Origin: Maribacter sp. ACAM166
GTDB lineage: Bacteria > Bacteroidota > Bacteroidia > Flavobacteriales > Flavobacteriaceae
Direction: 5' to 3'
DNA: 64,000 nt
NCBI RefSeq assembly: GCF_005771495.1
Contig: NZ_VAUW01000013.1
Coordinates: 1 to 64,000, forward strand
Positions 63,416-64,000 of this stretch are shown here, in pieces. The stretch's first letter is position 1, and each line of letters starts with the position of its first letter. The position numbers and the translations under genes are program-made. The notes beneath the pieces were generated by a model that saw only the letters and a program-made list of their open reading frames with translations, had not been told where the DNA came from and did not search any database.

Positions 63416-64000
63416 ATGTCTGTACAATTAAGAAGTAGAAAGCTAAAATCAGGAGAAAAAAGTTTGTATTTGGATATACACCATAATGGAGAACGATGGC
63501 GAGAATTTCTCAAAATCAGATTGTCGCCAAAAGACGCTGACCGAAATGAAAAGAAAAGGTTGGCTGACAGATTAAGGGCAAATCGTGAATTGGAAATACT
63601 ATCCGATGAAACAGGTCACATACCACAGCATTTAAAAAATCAAAACTTCTTTTTGTTTGCTGAGCACTTCATCAATACGTATAAGTTTAAGGATGTTCGT
63701 ATAGTGGCCAATGCGGTTGCAAAATTCAAATTGGCTATTGACAACCCTAGATTGAAAATTTCTCAGATAACTCCTTCCATAATGGAAACCTATAAAGATT
63801 ATCTTATCCATAGTTCAGGACTTGCAGGAGAAACGGCTCATAACTACTTTACAAGATTCAAGAAAATTTTAAAGTCAGCTAAAATTCAAGGGTATATAAA
63901 AGTGATGCCTACGGAAGATATACGGTTCTCAAATCCTCACAAAGACGATACGTTGAGGAAGCAAGTGCTCGATGGTGAAGAATTACAGAAACTTGCCAAT
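63416..64000 (+). CDS. Tyrosine recombinase of a second element (cut by window edge)
   Basis: 195 residues visible from ATG 63416. The N-terminal part SVQLRSRKLKSGEKSLYLDIHHNGERWREFLKI is the arm-binding domain common in bacteroidotal integrases. The SAM-like core-binding domain follows (FFLFAEHFINTYKF, PSIMETYKDYLIHSSGLAGETAHNYFTRFKKILKSA). The catalytic domain is off the window. The family assignment is firm from the domain order. Confidence 0.85.
   Translation, partial: MSVQLRSRKLKSGEKSLYLDIHHNGERWREFLKIRLSPKDADRNEKKRLADRLRANRELEILSDETGHIPQHLKNQNFFLFAEHFINTYKFKDVRIVANAVAKFKLAIDNPRLKISQITPSIMETYKDYLIHSSGLAGETAHNYFTRFKKILKSAKIQGYIKVMPTEDIRFSNPHKDDTLRKQVLDGEELQKLAN

Overview
The window is AT-rich DNA of a marine-type Bacteroidota, most likely a member of the Flavobacteriaceae. 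The evidence is the Bacteroidota style of the tyrosine recombinases and MobB-like relaxase, the sparse Shine-Dalgarno signals, lipoprotein and signal-peptide forms, a DinB/DnaE mutagenesis pair, LytS/LytTR regulation and secreted glycan-degrading enzymes. I cannot name the species.

Positions 405-26106 form one integrated mobile element. Its ends are two direct copies of a 17-bp core that looks like the 3' end of a tRNA-Asp gene (405-421 and 26090-26106). Just inside both ends lies a shared 28-bp subterminal repeat (506-533 and 25954-25981). The right end carries a tyrosine integrase, an AAA/DUF4143 gene behind tandem palindromes, an excisionase-like HTH gene, MobC and a MOB relaxase, but no type IV secretion genes. 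It is therefore an integrative mobilizable element of about 25.7 kb. The rest is defence cargo, almost all on the minus strand: AbiEi/AbiEii with a coupled secreted acidic protein; an MmeI-like methyltransferase, a DEAD-type helicase and a GIY-YIG/T5orf172 protein (a trio resembling B. subtilis DnmA-YeeB-YeeC), followed by two PD-(D/E)XK-like genes; a small McrA-head-like protein; an RNase HI with a zinc ribbon; a UvrD helicase with an inserted nuclease-like domain; McrB with an EVE-like domain; and McrC. A metallophosphoesterase closes the left end. The most promising unit for a new system is 1433-16823, read as one co-oriented gene array.

Positions 26107-33700 are a decaying accessory zone. 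It holds a Fic pseudogene, a YifB/ComM pseudogene, a second partial Fic copy (169 bp, about 96% identical by eye), the tail of an aminotransferase and an orphan type ISP restriction C-terminus. Among these are intact genes: a membrane protein, a Nudix hydrolase, miaE and a DUF808 gene.

Positions 34296-48993 are mostly chromosomal metabolism and repair: a lipoprotein sulfatase, a Gfo/Idh/MocA oxidoreductase, an FMN alpha-hydroxy-acid dehydrogenase, a type B carboxylesterase, the DnaE-type polymerase and DinB pair with palindromic operator candidates upstream, an outer-membrane beta-barrel, an ADP-ribosylglycohydrolase lipoprotein and a secreted protein. A frameshifted IS3-family element (49196-50448) and a long palindrome (50505-50577) follow.

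Positions 51107-62796 hold a nitrilase-like hydrolase, then a leftward cluster for beta-linked amino-sugar glycans: GH18, GH9, ChbG/YdjC deacetylase, a DUF5009 membrane acyltransferase-like protein, GH20 and a PIG-L deacetylase with a LecA-like C-terminus. A divergent LytS-type kinase and LytTR regulator lie beside it. No SusC/SusD pair is present. The right edge enters a second integrated element: a truncated tRNA-Leu 3' end (63265-63280) followed by a tyrosine recombinase that runs off the window.
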